NCBI RefSeq assembly: GCF_001612845.1
Contig: NZ_BDBF01000007.1
Span: 184,749 to 248,748, forward strand
Length of the DNA: 64,000 nucleotides
Origin: Nocardia elegans NBRC 108235
Lineage (GTDB): Bacteria > Actinomycetota > Actinomycetes > Mycobacteriales > Mycobacteriaceae
Direction of reading: 5' to 3'
Each line of letters starts with the position of its first letter. The first letter of the stretch is position 1. Made by a program: the position numbers and the translations under genes. Below are positions 39,071-48,136 of the stretch, in pieces. The notes beneath the pieces are model-generated. The model did no database searches. It saw only the letters and a list, made by a program, of their open reading frames with translations, and was not told the origin of the DNA.

Positions 39071-39421
39071 ATGAGCGAAACCGCTACCGCGGCCCCGGTC
39101 ACGCCGTCGTCCGCCGTCATCGAGTCGGTCAAGAAGTTCGTCTCCGCCCATGGTGGTTCGGGTACGGCCGTACTGCAGCCGATCGGGCGCATCGGGGTCC
39201 GCATCACCCTCGTCGGTGCCGACGGTGTGCTCGGCGATCGAGTCGTCGCGGATCTCGCCACCGCCAAGGCGGTCGTCGAGGCCGTCGACGGCCTCGACGA
39301 AACCGAGCACTGGGATCGCGATCTGAGTTCGGTCGCCACCCCTGCGAAGGGACACTGGGCGCGGATGGCCGGCTGGGTCGCCCACCAGGCCCGGTTCCCG
39401 AAGGCGCGCAACGAGAACTGA
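39071..39421 (+). CDS. Conserved hypothetical protein
   Basis: 116 residues starting MSETATAAPVTPSSAVIES. No known domain recognised. The pattern (amphipathic VIESVKKFVSAHGG, a strand-rich middle, then GHWARMAGWVAHQARFPKA) suggests a small globular cytoplasmic protein. Start at 39071; the next gene begins 1 base after its stop, so the two are probably co-transcribed. Confidence 0.7.
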   Translation: MSETATAAPVTPSSAVIESVKKFVSAHGGSGTAVLQPIGRIGVRITLVGADGVLGDRVVADLATAKAVVEAVDGLDETEHWDRDLSSVATPAKGHWARMAGWVAHQARFPKARNEN

Positions 39422-39422
39422 G

Positions 39423-40202
39423 ATGGCTCTGCGGCATCGGCTGATCGCCGCCGCGACGGCCGGTGCGGCCGCGGTCCTGACGATGATCGCCCCGGCGCAC
39501 GCCGAGGACCCCGCGGCCCTGCGGGTCTGCACCACCGGTGATTACCCGCCCTATTCGGTGACCGACGGCCACGGCGGCTACCGCGGCATCGACATCGACC
39601 TGGTCCGCGATATGGCGCAGCCGCTGGGGCGCCCGCTGCGATTCGTGCCGACCACCTGGGCGTCGATGGGCAGCGATTTCTCGGCGCACGCCTGCGATCT
39701 GGCGGTCGGCGGAATATCCGAGGCCGCGGCCCGGCGCGCCTACGCCGACTTCTCGCTGAGCTACGGCACCGACGGCAAGACCCCGATCGTGCGTGCCGCC
39801 GACGCCGGGAAGTACGCGACGATCGAGCAGATCGATCAGCCGCAGGTCCGGGTGATCGTCAACCGCGGCGGTACCAACGAACAGTTCGCCCGCGCCCATT
39901 TCCCGCATGCGCAGCTGACGGTATGGCCCGACAACGTCACCATCTTCGATCAGATCACCGCCGGTCGCGCGGACGTCTTCGTCACCGATTCGGTGGAGGG
40001 CCGCTACCGCGTGCGGCAGCATCCCGACCTGCGGGTCCTGCATCCGGAGGCACCGTTCGACTCCTTCGGCAAGGTGTTCCTGCTGCCGAAGAACGATGTG
40101 CCGACCGCGCTGACGGTGAACGCCTGGCTGGCGAGTCAGCTGGCCACCGGGGGAGTCGACCGGCGTGTCGCGGAATGGATCGGGCCGCACGCCACCGCCT
40201 GA
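39423..40202 (+). CDS. Secreted PheC-like (cyclohexadienyl dehydratase/SBP family) protein
   Basis: 259 residues with a Sec signal peptide (LIAAATAGAAAVLTMIAPAH, cleavage near AHA-ED). The mature part is a periplasmic binding protein fold. The wording TDGKTPIVR, VRVIVNRGGTNEQFARAHF and DVFVTDSVEGRYRVRQHP resembles PheC, the exported cyclohexadienyl dehydratase that makes phenylpyruvate from prephenate; the Lys in DGKTPI and the Glu in TDxxE, both important in PheC, are kept. It may instead be a solute-binding protein, but no transporter genes are adjacent. Confidence 0.75.
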   Translation: MALRHRLIAAATAGAAAVLTMIAPAHAEDPAALRVCTTGDYPPYSVTDGHGGYRGIDIDLVRDMAQPLGRPLRFVPTTWASMGSDFSAHACDLAVGGISEAAARRAYADFSLSYGTDGKTPIVRAADAGKYATIEQIDQPQVRVIVNRGGTNEQFARAHFPHAQLTVWPDNVTIFDQITAGRADVFVTDSVEGRYRVRQHPDLRVLHPEAPFDSFGKVFLLPKNDVPTALTVNAWLASQLATGGVDRRVAEWIGPHATA

Positions 40203-40227
40203 GCGACGCCCGACCATAATCGACGGG

Positions 40228-41100
40228 GTGACGGATAAAGCGGCGAGCCGGACCGCGGTGCTGGTCTGTCAGGGCCGGGCAGTGGCCGACGGGCGACTGG
40301 CGGTCGGGCGATTCTCGGATCCCATTGCGGCGCAACTACTTCACGACGACGAACGGGCGGCGGTGCGGCGCGCCCGAGCCGAGCATCCGCCCGGCGGCTG
40401 GCGGGAGCGGCTCGAATACGAGATGCTCACCGCCACGGCCGCCGTCCTCGCGACCCGCACCGTCGTCATCGACGAGGCGATCCGCGAGGCGTCCGCCGCG
40501 CAGCTGGTGCTTCTCGGCGCCGGACTCGACGGGCGGGCCTGGCGGACGGACCACCCCGCGGCCGACGTATTCGAGGTGGATCATCCTGCCTCGCAACGGG
40601 ATAAGCGCGAACGGGCGGGCACACTGGCGCCGGTCGCGAAGTCGCTGACCTATGTGCCGGTGCAATTCGGCCGCGACGACCTGGGGGCGCGACTGACCGA
40701 GGCGGGCCATCGCGCGGATGCGACGACCACGTGGGTGTGGGAGGGAGTCCTGCCGTATCTGACGCAGCCGCAGGTCGAATCGACGCTGGCCGTCGTCGCC
40801 GCCCGCAGCGCGCCCGGCAGCCGGCTGATCGCGACCTATCCCACCCCGAACCGCCTCGCCGGACTGGGCCGTGCCGGTATGCGCCTGTTCAGCAAGCTGT
40901 CCGGTGGCCGGGATCCGCTCGCGGACGAACCGCACGTATCGGCGTGGTCGCCGGCAGACATGGCCGCGCTGACAACGCGTTACGGGCTCACCGTCACCGC
41001 CGATGTGGAGTTGATCGAGGCGGCGCGCCGGCTCGACGTACCGGCCCGCCAGTCCCGTGCCTACGGATTGGGGCGGACGCTGATCGCCGACCGTGTCTGA
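40228..41100 (+). CDS. SAM-dependent methyltransferase, leucine carboxyl methyltransferase-like family
   Basis: 290 residues from the GTG at 40228. It has the LCM/PPM-type layout common in mycobacteria: FSDPIAAQLL near the start, VLLGAGLDGRAWR (AdoMet loop), VFEVDHPASQRDKRE and WVWEGVLPYLTQPQVESTL. The substrate is unknown; polyketide-linked O-methylation is known for some members. Convergent with the zinc-ribbon gene. Confidence 0.87.
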   Translation: MTDKAASRTAVLVCQGRAVADGRLAVGRFSDPIAAQLLHDDERAAVRRARAEHPPGGWRERLEYEMLTATAAVLATRTVVIDEAIREASAAQLVLLGAGLDGRAWRTDHPAADVFEVDHPASQRDKRERAGTLAPVAKSLTYVPVQFGRDDLGARLTEAGHRADATTTWVWEGVLPYLTQPQVESTLAVVAARSAPGSRLIATYPTPNRLAGLGRAGMRLFSKLSGGRDPLADEPHVSAWSPADMAALTTRYGLTVTADVELIEAARRLDVPARQSRAYGLGRTLIADRV

Positions 41101-41106
41101 CCGCGA

Positions 41107-41325
41107 TCAGCCGCAGCAGCCGCCTCCGCAGCAACCGCCGCCGGTCGGCGCGGGCGGTGCGGCGGCCGACCCCGCGGCCTTACCGGTCAAGGCGACCGTG
41201 GTGAGCAGTTTGACGGTGTCGCTGTGGCCACCCGGGCAGAGAGCCGGGTCGCCGGATTCGCTCATCGGCCGGGTCAGTTCGAACGATTCGGTACATTCCC
41301 GGCAGCGGTAGGCGTAGGTCGGCAT
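41107..41325 (-). CDS. FmdB-type zinc-ribbon protein
   Basis: 72 residues, start MPTYAYRCRECTESFEL at 41325. One CxxC pair and a later Cys (ALCPGG) suit the FmdB regulatory zinc-ribbon family. The tail GGGCCGGGCCG is Cys/Gly-rich and may bind metal. Role unknown. Confidence 0.8.
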   Translation of the reverse strand: MPTYAYRCRECTESFELTRPMSESGDPALCPGGHSDTVKLLTTVALTGKAAGSAAAPPAPTGGGCCGGGCCG

Positions 41326-41535
41326 GAGGAAATTATGTCGCGTCCGCGGCGGACCGGATCGCCAGGGTCCGGCCGGCTTCGCTCGAAATCCGGCCGTGAT
41401 CGTCGCTGAGCGCACGGGCCTGGGTAGGCCGTGACCGCATCATCCGAGCCCCTCATTCCGGTATCCGAGCCGCCCGGCCGTGTTACTGTCCCGGACACAT
41501 GTCCGGCATCGTGTCCGGGTGAAGGGAGTCCGCGG

Positions 41536-42588
41536 ATGACGGCAATGGCGGAGGTCGTGGTGGACGCCGAGCAGATCACCCCGCGGTGGTTGAGCCGGGC
41601 GCTGTCGACGCCGGTGCGCGCGGTCACCGCGACGCCGGTGGGCACCGGGCAGATGGGTTCGGTGTTCCGGCTCGAGATCGACGGCGAATCGGCGCCCGCG
41701 CGGTTGATGGCGAAACTGCCTGCCGCCGACCCGGCCGCGCGTGCCATGGTCGCGGGCGCTTATCGGCAGGAGATCCGCTTCTACCGCGAGATCGCACCCA
41801 CCGTCTCGGTGCGGGTGCCCACCTGCCATTTCGCCGAATTCGCCGGTGACGGAGCGGAATTCACCCTGCTGCTCGACGACCTCGCGCCGGCGCGCCAGGG
41901 CGATCAGATCGCGGGATGCACGGTGGCGCAGGCGAATGCGGCGGTCCGGAATCTGGCGGGACTGCACGGTCCGCGCTGGTGCGATCCCGGCTTGTCCGCG
42001 ATCGAAGGGCTGAACTTCAACGGGGCGGCCGAGGCGCAGGCCTTGTCGGAGTTGTACGGTCCGGCGACGGAGATCTTCCTCGAGCGCCTGGGAGAGCGGC
42101 TATCCCCGGCCGACCGCGACACCTTGCGCGCCTGTGTTCCCGGCATCGCCGACTGGCTGCTGGCGGCGCCCGATCGGTTCTCGCCGGTCCACGGCGATTA
42201 CCGCTTGGACAATCTGATGTTCTCCGATGACAGTGGCGAGGTCGAGGTGTGGGCGCTGGACTGGCAGACGCTCGGTCTCGGATTGCCGGCGCGTGATCTG
42301 TCGTATTTCGTCGCCACCGGTCTCGAACCGGACCTCCGGCGGGCGCACGAGGACTCCATCATCGAAACCTATTGGCGCGCATTGTGTTCCTACGGCGTCG
42401 GCGATTACACACTGGATCAGTGCCGGCGCGACTACGGTTTCGCCCTGGTGCAGGGGCCGCTGGTGGCGGTGTTCGGCGCTGCCTACGGCACGGTCACGCC
42501 GCGGGGGGACGAGATGTTCGCCGCGATGGTGCGCCGCAGTTGCGCCGCGATCCGCGATTGGGACGCACTCGATCGGACACCGGCGTAG
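41536..42588 (+). CDS. Phosphotransferase-family protein (APH/ecdysteroid kinase-like fold)
   Basis: 350 residues from the ATG at 41536 with GAAGGGAG upstream. Kinase-like motifs: catalytic loop VHGDYRLDNLMF (HGDxxxxN) and the metal motif as VWALDWQTLGLGLPARDLSY. An EFTLLLDDLAPARQGDQ block is typical of the ecdysteroid kinase-like/DUF1679 group. Many actinobacterial members lie in lipid or sterol gene sets; the substrate here is unknown. Confidence 0.85.
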   Translation: MTAMAEVVVDAEQITPRWLSRALSTPVRAVTATPVGTGQMGSVFRLEIDGESAPARLMAKLPAADPAARAMVAGAYRQEIRFYREIAPTVSVRVPTCHFAEFAGDGAEFTLLLDDLAPARQGDQIAGCTVAQANAAVRNLAGLHGPRWCDPGLSAIEGLNFNGAAEAQALSELYGPATEIFLERLGERLSPADRDTLRACVPGIADWLLAAPDRFSPVHGDYRLDNLMFSDDSGEVEVWALDWQTLGLGLPARDLSYFVATGLEPDLRRAHEDSIIETYWRALCSYGVGDYTLDQCRRDYGFALVQGPLVAVFGAAYGTVTPRGDEMFAAMVRRSCAAIRDWDALDRTPA

Positions 42589-42614
42589 CGCAGTCGCTCA
42601 GTGGAGGCAGGGGG

Positions 42615-42661
42615 GCAGGGGTCCGCGCGGCCCTGCTGTCAGCGGGGCGTGACGACAGCAG
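42615..42661. terminator. Overlapping hairpins between phosphotransferase and ctaA
   Basis: Two alternative stems between convergent genes: GCAGGG-N10-CCCTGC (42615-42636) and CTGCTGTC-N13-GACAGCAG (42633-42661). Together they may act as a bidirectional terminator. Confidence 0.5.
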
Positions 42662-42673
42662 CGCGCGCCCGGT

Positions 42674-43648
42674 TCAGGCGGCGCGGGCGGCTGCTTCGGG
42701 GGCAGGCGCGGTGACCTGTTCGCGGGTGCGCATCGAGGCCCACAACGCGGCCGTCGCGACGATGCACGCGGTGGCGCCGCCGACGTGGACGACCACCAGC
42801 GCGGCGGGAACGTGGGTGAAGTACTGGACGATGCCGACGAGCGCCTGGGCGCAGACCGTGGCGATCACCACGATCAGACGCACCCGGATCGCGCGGGTCA
42901 TCCCCACCGCGGCCAGTCCGAAGCCGAGGCCGACCAGCAGCGCCAAATAGGCCACGAGCAATTCGGCGTGGGCGTGCACCAAGGTGACGATCTCGATCTG
43001 CAGACGCGCCACCGGCCGTTCGGTGCTCTTGTCCCCGGCGTGCGGTCCGGCGCCGGTGACCAGGGTGCCGGCGATGAGTGTGCCGGTCATCGCGACCGCG
43101 CTGAGCGCGGTCAGCCAGCGCAGGGGTGCCGGGACCTGCACGACGTCGACCCCGTCGTCGGGTTCGCCGACCTTGGCGAACAGCAGCGTCGCAAGCCACA
43201 CCATCAGCATCGAGGCCAGCAGGTGGACCGACACCGTCCACCACAGCAATCCGCTGCGCACGGTGATCCCGCCGATCACGGCCTGCAGCACGGTGCCGCC
43301 GGGCATCAGCCAGGCGTAGACGACGACCTCGCGCCGCCGCCGGGCGCGTACCACGGCGAGCACGATCAGCGCCGCGCACAGCGTCACCGCGAAGGTGAGC
43401 ATGCGATTGGAGAATTCGACCGCCTGGTGGAGCGCCGGAACTTCGGCGTGGGCGGTGGGTGTGAAACTGCCGGGGAAGCACTGCGGCCAGGTCGGGCAGC
43501 CCAGGCCGGAGGAGGTGACGCGCACGATCGCGCCGGTCACGGAGATGCCCGCCTGGGACAGGATCACCGCCAACGCGAAGATGCGCTGCACCCGCAGGGA
43601 GGGCAGCGGCAGAAAGTCGACCAGTCGCACAAACGCGCGTGACAGCAC
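42674..43648 (-). CDS. ctaA: Heme A synthase
   Basis: 324 residues with eight membrane helices. It oxidises the C8 methyl of heme O to a formyl group, giving heme A. The first loop TSSGLGCPTWPQCFPGSFTP carries the cysteine pair of the Gram-positive type, and four histidine regions are visible (ALHQAVEFSNR, VHLLASMLM, VHAHAELL, VHVGGATA). GTG start at 43648. It pairs with ctaB. Confidence 0.93.
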   Translation of the reverse strand: MLSRAFVRLVDFLPLPSLRVQRIFALAVILSQAGISVTGAIVRVTSSGLGCPTWPQCFPGSFTPTAHAEVPALHQAVEFSNRMLTFAVTLCAALIVLAVVRARRRREVVVYAWLMPGGTVLQAVIGGITVRSGLLWWTVSVHLLASMLMVWLATLLFAKVGEPDDGVDVVQVPAPLRWLTALSAVAMTGTLIAGTLVTGAGPHAGDKSTERPVARLQIEIVTLVHAHAELLVAYLALLVGLGFGLAAVGMTRAIRVRLIVVIATVCAQALVGIVQYFTHVPAALVVVHVGGATACIVATAALWASMRTREQVTAPAPEAAARAA

Positions 43649-43736
43649 GAAACGATGGTAGACGCAGCCGGATCCGCGCCCGCACCGGGGCTACTACGTT
43701 GTGTCGTTGCCGTCACATCGGGTTGGGTCCGGTGAC

Positions 43737-44525
43737 TCAGTCGAAGCGGAACCAGCGCGTCGCGAGCCAGCCCGTCACCGCGCCCCACACCACGAGCACC
43801 GCGATGCCGTACCAGTCCACGCTGGTGTGCAGCGCCTGGTCCAGCGCCTCGGCCAGCGCTCCGGAGGGGATCAGTCGCGCGATCAGCGTCACCGCGTGCG
43901 GGAGGTTGTCGGAGGCGAAGACCAGGCTCGCCACTCCCAGCATCACGAACCACAGGATGTTGGCGAGCGCGAGCACGATCTCGGCCTTGAGGGTGCCGCC
44001 CAGCAGCAGTCCCATCGCGACGAAGGCGGCGGTGCCCAGCGCGATGACGAACGCGCCCAGCAGCAGGCCGCCGATCGAGGGCCGCCAGCCCAGTGCGACA
44101 CCGATCAGGCCGAGCAGAACCGATTGCAGGACCACCACGATCAGCACCGCCGCGCATTTGCCGCCGACGATGCCCCAGCGCGGTAATGCCGTGGCGCCCA
44201 AGCGTTTCAGCGCACCGTAGCGGCGGTCGAAGCCGACCGCGATGGCCTGGCCGGTGAAGGCGGTGGACATGATGGCCACCATCATCACCGCGGGCACGAT
44301 CCGGTCGACCTTGTGGTGTTCGCCGAGGCTCGAGCCCAGCGGCAGCAGGGTCAGCCCGATCAGCAGCGTGATCGGGATGAACATGGTGAGCAGGAGCTGT
44401 TCGCCGTTGCGCAGCAACAGGATCAGTTCCATGCGGGTCTGCGCGGTCAGCATCGCCAGGCGCGGGGCCGGCCGCGGCGCGGGGCTGAAGGTGCCGGGGG
44501 TGAAACGAGGGGCGGTCCGGGTCAT
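43737..44525 (-). CDS. ABC-2 type transporter permease
   Basis: 262 residues; about six membrane helices after a 40-residue cytoplasmic N-terminus. It starts at 44525 with ATGA overlap to the ATPase gene. MELILLLRNGEQLLLTMFIP and the VGFDRRYGALKRLGATALPR block mark the ABC-2 family. It should form the membrane part of an exporter with the upstream ATPase. Corresponds in place to Rv1457c. Confidence 0.9.
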   Translation of the reverse strand: MTRTAPRFTPGTFSPAPRPAPRLAMLTAQTRMELILLLRNGEQLLLTMFIPITLLIGLTLLPLGSSLGEHHKVDRIVPAVMMVAIMSTAFTGQAIAVGFDRRYGALKRLGATALPRWGIVGGKCAAVLIVVVLQSVLLGLIGVALGWRPSIGGLLLGAFVIALGTAAFVAMGLLLGGTLKAEIVLALANILWFVMLGVASLVFASDNLPHAVTLIARLIPSGALAEALDQALHTSVDWYGIAVLVVWGAVTGWLATRWFRFD

Positions 44526-45454
44526 CCGCGCAGCTCCCGTCCGGTCAGTTCGAGGAACACATCCTCCAGGCGGCGCTGGTCGATGCGAATGTCGGTGGGC
44601 AGCACGTCGATTCGCGCGCACCAGGCGGTGACGGTGGCCAGCACCTGCGGGGTGATGTCGCCGCACAGCAGATAGGAGCCGGGCGCGGTCTCGCTGGGCG
44701 CGAACCCTTCCGGCAGTGCGCTCTCCAGCAGCGACAGGTCGAGTTTCGGCGGCGCGCTGAAACGTAGTTGGCCTTCGGCGCCGGCGGAGGTCACCTCGGC
44801 CGGGGTGCCGGCGGCGACGATGCGGCCGTGATCGATGATCACCAGCCGGTCGGCCAGCTGTTCGGCCTCGTCCATCATGTGCGTGGTGAGCAGAATGCCG
44901 ACGCCGTCGCGGCGCAGCGCATCGATCAGCTCCCACACCAGATGCCGGGCCTGCGCGTCCATTCCCGCCGTGGGCTCGTCGAGGAAGACCAGCTCGGGCC
45001 GCCCCACCAGCGCGCACGCCAGCGCGAGGCGCTGCTGCTGGCCACCGGAGAGCCGCCGATACGGGGTGCGGCGAGCGTCGTGCAGGCCGAGGGTGTCGAG
45101 CAGCCATTGCGGATCGAGCGGATCGGCGGCGTAGGAGGCGACCAGATCGAGCATCTCGCCGGCCCGCGAACCCGGATAGGCCCCGCCGCCCTGCAGCATC
45201 ACACCGATGCGCGGGCGCAGGCGATCCGAATCGGCGACCGGATCCAGCCCGAGCACTCGCACCGAACCGGCGTCGGGGGAGAGGAACCCCTCACACATTT
45301 CCACCGTGGTGGTCTTCCCGGCGCCGTTGGGTCCCAGCAGCGCCAGCACCTCCGCGCGTCCGACCTCGAAAGCGATCCCGTCCACGGCGGTGATGTCGCC
45401 GTAGCGTTTCACAACACCGTCGATACAGACAGCGGGTTCCGAGGCGGCGCTCAC
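44522..45454 (-). CDS. ABC exporter ATP-binding protein
   Basis: 310 residues. Walker A LLGPNGAGKTTTVEM, signature LSGGQQQRLALACAL, Walker B LVFLDEPTAGMD and H-loop LLTTHMMDEAEQLADR are intact. About 90 residues follow the ATPase core, as in drug-exporter ATPases. GTG start at 45454 overlaps the mptB-like stop by 4 bp, so mannosyltransferase, ATPase and permease form one operon. Corresponds in place to Rv1458c. Confidence 0.93.
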   Translation of the reverse strand: MSAASEPAVCIDGVVKRYGDITAVDGIAFEVGRAEVLALLGPNGAGKTTTVEMCEGFLSPDAGSVRVLGLDPVADSDRLRPRIGVMLQGGGAYPGSRAGEMLDLVASYAADPLDPQWLLDTLGLHDARRTPYRRLSGGQQQRLALACALVGRPELVFLDEPTAGMDAQARHLVWELIDALRRDGVGILLTTHMMDEAEQLADRLVIIDHGRIVAAGTPAEVTSAGAEGQLRFSAPPKLDLSLLESALPEGFAPSETAPGSYLLCGDITPQVLATVTAWCARIDVLPTDIRIDQRRLEDVFLELTGRELRG

Positions 45455-47148
45455 GATGAGACACCGTATGCCGGGCCCGGCTGTGACGGAGCAGACACCC
45501 CTGTCCGGTTACGCCAGGGCAGCAGGTTCCGGGTCACCGCGATGAATCCGAGCGCGACGATGACCACGGCGACCGCCGCCTCGATGATCTGGAAGACCCC
45601 GAAATCCGCGCCGCGCGGCATCAGGATCACGCTCACGACCGCGGAGAACACCACGGCGGGGACCCGGAACGCGGGAGTGGTCGCCCACGCCGCGAGCGGC
45701 ATGATCGCCCACAGCAGATACCACGGCTGTACGACCGGGAACAGCAGCACTATCGCCGCGAGCGACACACCCATCGCGCCGACCGGCTGCAACCGCCCGG
45801 TCCACGTGGCGATGAGCATGCGCACGGTGATCAGCGCCGCCACGACCGCGGCGATCGGGCGGGTAATGCTCAGCAGCGCAGTGGTGTGGTCGCCCAGTCC
45901 CAGCAGCACGCCGCCGAATCCGGTGACGATGCCGACCGCAGTGGGTAGCGACATCCAGCTGCGCACGGTGCTGGCGGCATTGAGGGTGTGTGTCCAGCCG
46001 AAACCGAGCCCGGAGGTGTAACTGACGAACAACGTGGTGACCAGGGTGATCGCGCCGAGGACCGCCGCGGCGGCCAGCAGCGGCCGCCAGCCGCGCCCCC
46101 AGCGCCGGGCCAGGGCCATACCGACGAATCCGAGCGCGATGATCGAGGGGATCTTCACCGCCGACGACAGCGTGATCACCACGGCGCCGAAGGTCAGCAG
46201 GAGCCAGCCACGCTGGTCGAACCCGCCCAGCCCGGGTGTGTGCTCGGTGGCCAGCGCGCGCAGGCAGAACTCCACCCCGGCCAGCATCAGGCCCAGCATC
46301 AAGGCTTCGTTGTGCACGCCGCCGACCAAATGGAACAGCACCAGCGGATTGGCCGCGCCCAGCCACAGCGCGCTGACCGGCGCGACTCCGCAGCGTCGCG
46401 ACAGGCGCGGCAGTGCCCAGACGATCAGAGCCACCCCGGCCAATGCCAGCAACCGATGCGCCCACACGCCGACGATGATGTTGTCGCCGGTCACATGGGC
46501 GATCCCGCGGCCCATCCAGACGAACAGCGGTCCGTACGGGGCGGGAGTGTCGCGCCAGATGTTGGGCACGTTGTAGGTCAGCACGTTGTGCAGGCCCAGG
46601 CCGGTGGCCGGGCCGACGGCGTACGGATCGAGGCCGCGGGCCGCGATCTCGCCCTGTGCCAGATACGAATAGACATCGTTGGAGAACAGCGGCGGGGCCA
46701 CCGACAGCGGGATGATCCACAGCAGCAGCGTGCGATCCAGCTGCGAGCGGCTGAGCCGATGGACGGGGGAGCCGCCGAAACCGCCGACCGCGAAGCGGCC
46801 GAGCAGCAGCCATGCCATCACCACGAAGACCGTGCCGATCATGCACAGCGCCAGCGACGAGGTCTGCCAGCGTGCGAAGACGCCGATCACCCGGACACCG
46901 GAGACCGGATTCTGCAGTACCGGCTGGGCGGCGACGCCCAGCGCGCTGATCGCCATGAGCACCGAGCCGGTGGCGCCGAGCAGTCGAATTCGCTTGAACT
47001 GCGCGGTTTCCCGGCTGTCCAGCCCCGGCGCGTCGGCTTCGACGGTGTGTAGTACCGCGATGGTGTGATCGGCGGGCGGGACGTCCAGGCCCAGGGCCCG
47101 GCGTCCGATCTCGATGCTCCTACGCCATGCGCCTTCCACAACCGCCAC
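45451..47148 (-). CDS. mptB: GT-C alpha-(1-6)-mannopyranosyltransferase, MptB-like
   Basis: 565 residues from a GTG at 47148 (uncertain; the frame is open to 47250). More than ten membrane helices; the key loop LFSNDVYSYLAQGEIAARGL, then PAPYGPLFVWMGRG, is that of the MptA/MptB enzymes that extend lipomannan with polyprenyl-phosphomannose on the outer face of the membrane. The place next to sufR matches Rv1459c. It is divergent from sufR. Confidence 0.87.
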   Translation of the reverse strand: MAVVEGAWRRSIEIGRRALGLDVPPADHTIAVLHTVEADAPGLDSRETAQFKRIRLLGATGSVLMAISALGVAAQPVLQNPVSGVRVIGVFARWQTSSLALCMIGTVFVVMAWLLLGRFAVGGFGGSPVHRLSRSQLDRTLLLWIIPLSVAPPLFSNDVYSYLAQGEIAARGLDPYAVGPATGLGLHNVLTYNVPNIWRDTPAPYGPLFVWMGRGIAHVTGDNIIVGVWAHRLLALAGVALIVWALPRLSRRCGVAPVSALWLGAANPLVLFHLVGGVHNEALMLGLMLAGVEFCLRALATEHTPGLGGFDQRGWLLLTFGAVVITLSSAVKIPSIIALGFVGMALARRWGRGWRPLLAAAAVLGAITLVTTLFVSYTSGLGFGWTHTLNAASTVRSWMSLPTAVGIVTGFGGVLLGLGDHTTALLSITRPIAAVVAALITVRMLIATWTGRLQPVGAMGVSLAAIVLLFPVVQPWYLLWAIMPLAAWATTPAFRVPAVVFSAVVSVILMPRGADFGVFQIIEAAVAVVIVALGFIAVTRNLLPWRNRTGVSAPSQPGPAYGVSS

Positions 47149-47276
47149 GGAGGTCAAGCGTAGCCGGGGTGGGAGCCGCGGCCGTCGCAACGTCGCGGCG
47201 CGAGCCGTGACATATTGCACCGGCGGTCGATGCCCAGGTCGGAGCCGCATCCGACTGCGATTCAGGGCACCCTTAC

Positions 47277-47282
47277 TAGAAT
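47277..47282 (+). promoter_or_regulatory. -10 box for sufR/suf operon
   Basis: TAGAAT, 35 bases before the sufR GTG; the transcript start would be about 47289, upstream of the operator. No good -35 is seen. Confidence 0.45.
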
Positions 47283-47300
47283 GCGGGAAATAATTCCGTC

Positions 47301-47315
47301 ACACTGATGTTGTGA
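47301..47315 (+). promoter_or_regulatory. SufR operator
   Basis: ACACT-N5-TGTGA, the motif I recall for M. tuberculosis SufR; the flanks extend it to TCACA-N7-TGTGA (47299-47315). It overlaps the GTG at 47312, just downstream of the probable transcript start, fitting autorepression of the operon. Confidence 0.75.
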
Positions 47316-48136
47316 AAACCGTGGGTTTGCGGGAGAACGAGGTGAATACCGAGCGTCAGCAGGGCGCCCGGCCTTCCGCCGCGCCCGCGGCCGCCGCCGG
47401 TGAGGGGCATACTCGCGCGGCCGTCGTCCAGCTGCTGCTGGAGGAGGGGCCGATCACCGCGACGGCCATCGGGCAGCGGCTGGGTCTGAGCCCGGCCGGC
47501 GTGCGTCGTCATCTCGACGCGCTGATCGAATCCGGCGAGGCCCGGGCCATGCGCTCGGCACCGTGGCAACAGCAGGGCCGCGGTCGTCCCGCCAAGCAGT
47601 TCCAGCTGACCGCGGCCGGTCGCGGCCGGCTCGGCCACGCCTACGACGATCTGGCGGGAGCCGCGATGCGGCAGCTGCGCGAGATCGGCGGCGAGAACGC
47701 GATCATGGATTTCGCTCGCCGTCGCGTCGGTGTGATCGTCGCCGGTATCGACCGCCTGGCTCAGCACACGCCGGCCGCCACCTCGGAGAAGGCGGAGGAG
47801 ATCGCCGAGGCGTTCAGCGATGCCGGATTCGCCGCCACCACCCGCAAGGTCGGCTCCGGCGTCCAGATATGCCAGCATCACTGCCCGGTCTCGCACGTGG
47901 CCGAGGAGTTCCCGGAACTGTGCGCCGCCGAACTCGAGGCATTTCGCGAGCTGCTCGGAACCCACGTGCAGCGGCTCGCGACCATCGCCAACGGCGACTG
48001 CGCCTGCACCACCCACGTACCCCTGTCCGTTCCCCCGACGAGCAATCCCCCGACGAGCAATGCTCAGCCCGCCACCCGCGCCGTTGCACAGCCCGCAACG
48101 GCAGCTCGAAACGACTCCGGAAGGAGTGCCGAATGA
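47312..48136 (+). CDS. sufR: Fe-S cluster-sensing repressor of the suf operon
   Basis: 274 residues from the GTG at 47312; a GTG at 47342 with GGGAGA upstream is a good alternative and would clear the operator. Winged helix-turn-helix at residues about 35-105 ([20 protein letters not shown], wing [13 protein letters not shown]). Cysteines 187, 191, 204, 230 and 232 ([23 protein letters not shown]) can hold the [4Fe-4S] cluster. With cluster it represses suf; loss on iron or redox/NO stress relieves it. The stop overlaps sufB (ATGA). Confidence 0.93.
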   Translation: MKTVGLRENEVNTERQQGARPSAAPAAAAGEGHTRAAVVQLLLEEGPITATAIGQRLGLSPAGVRRHLDALIESGEARAMRSAPWQQQGRGRPAKQFQLTAAGRGRLGHAYDDLAGAAMRQLREIGGENAIMDFARRRVGVIVAGIDRLAQHTPAATSEKAEEIAEAFSDAGFAATTRKVGSGVQICQHHCPVSHVAEEFPELCAAELEAFRELLGTHVQRLATIANGDCACTTHVPLSVPPTSNPPTSNAQPATRAVAQPATAARNDSGRSAE

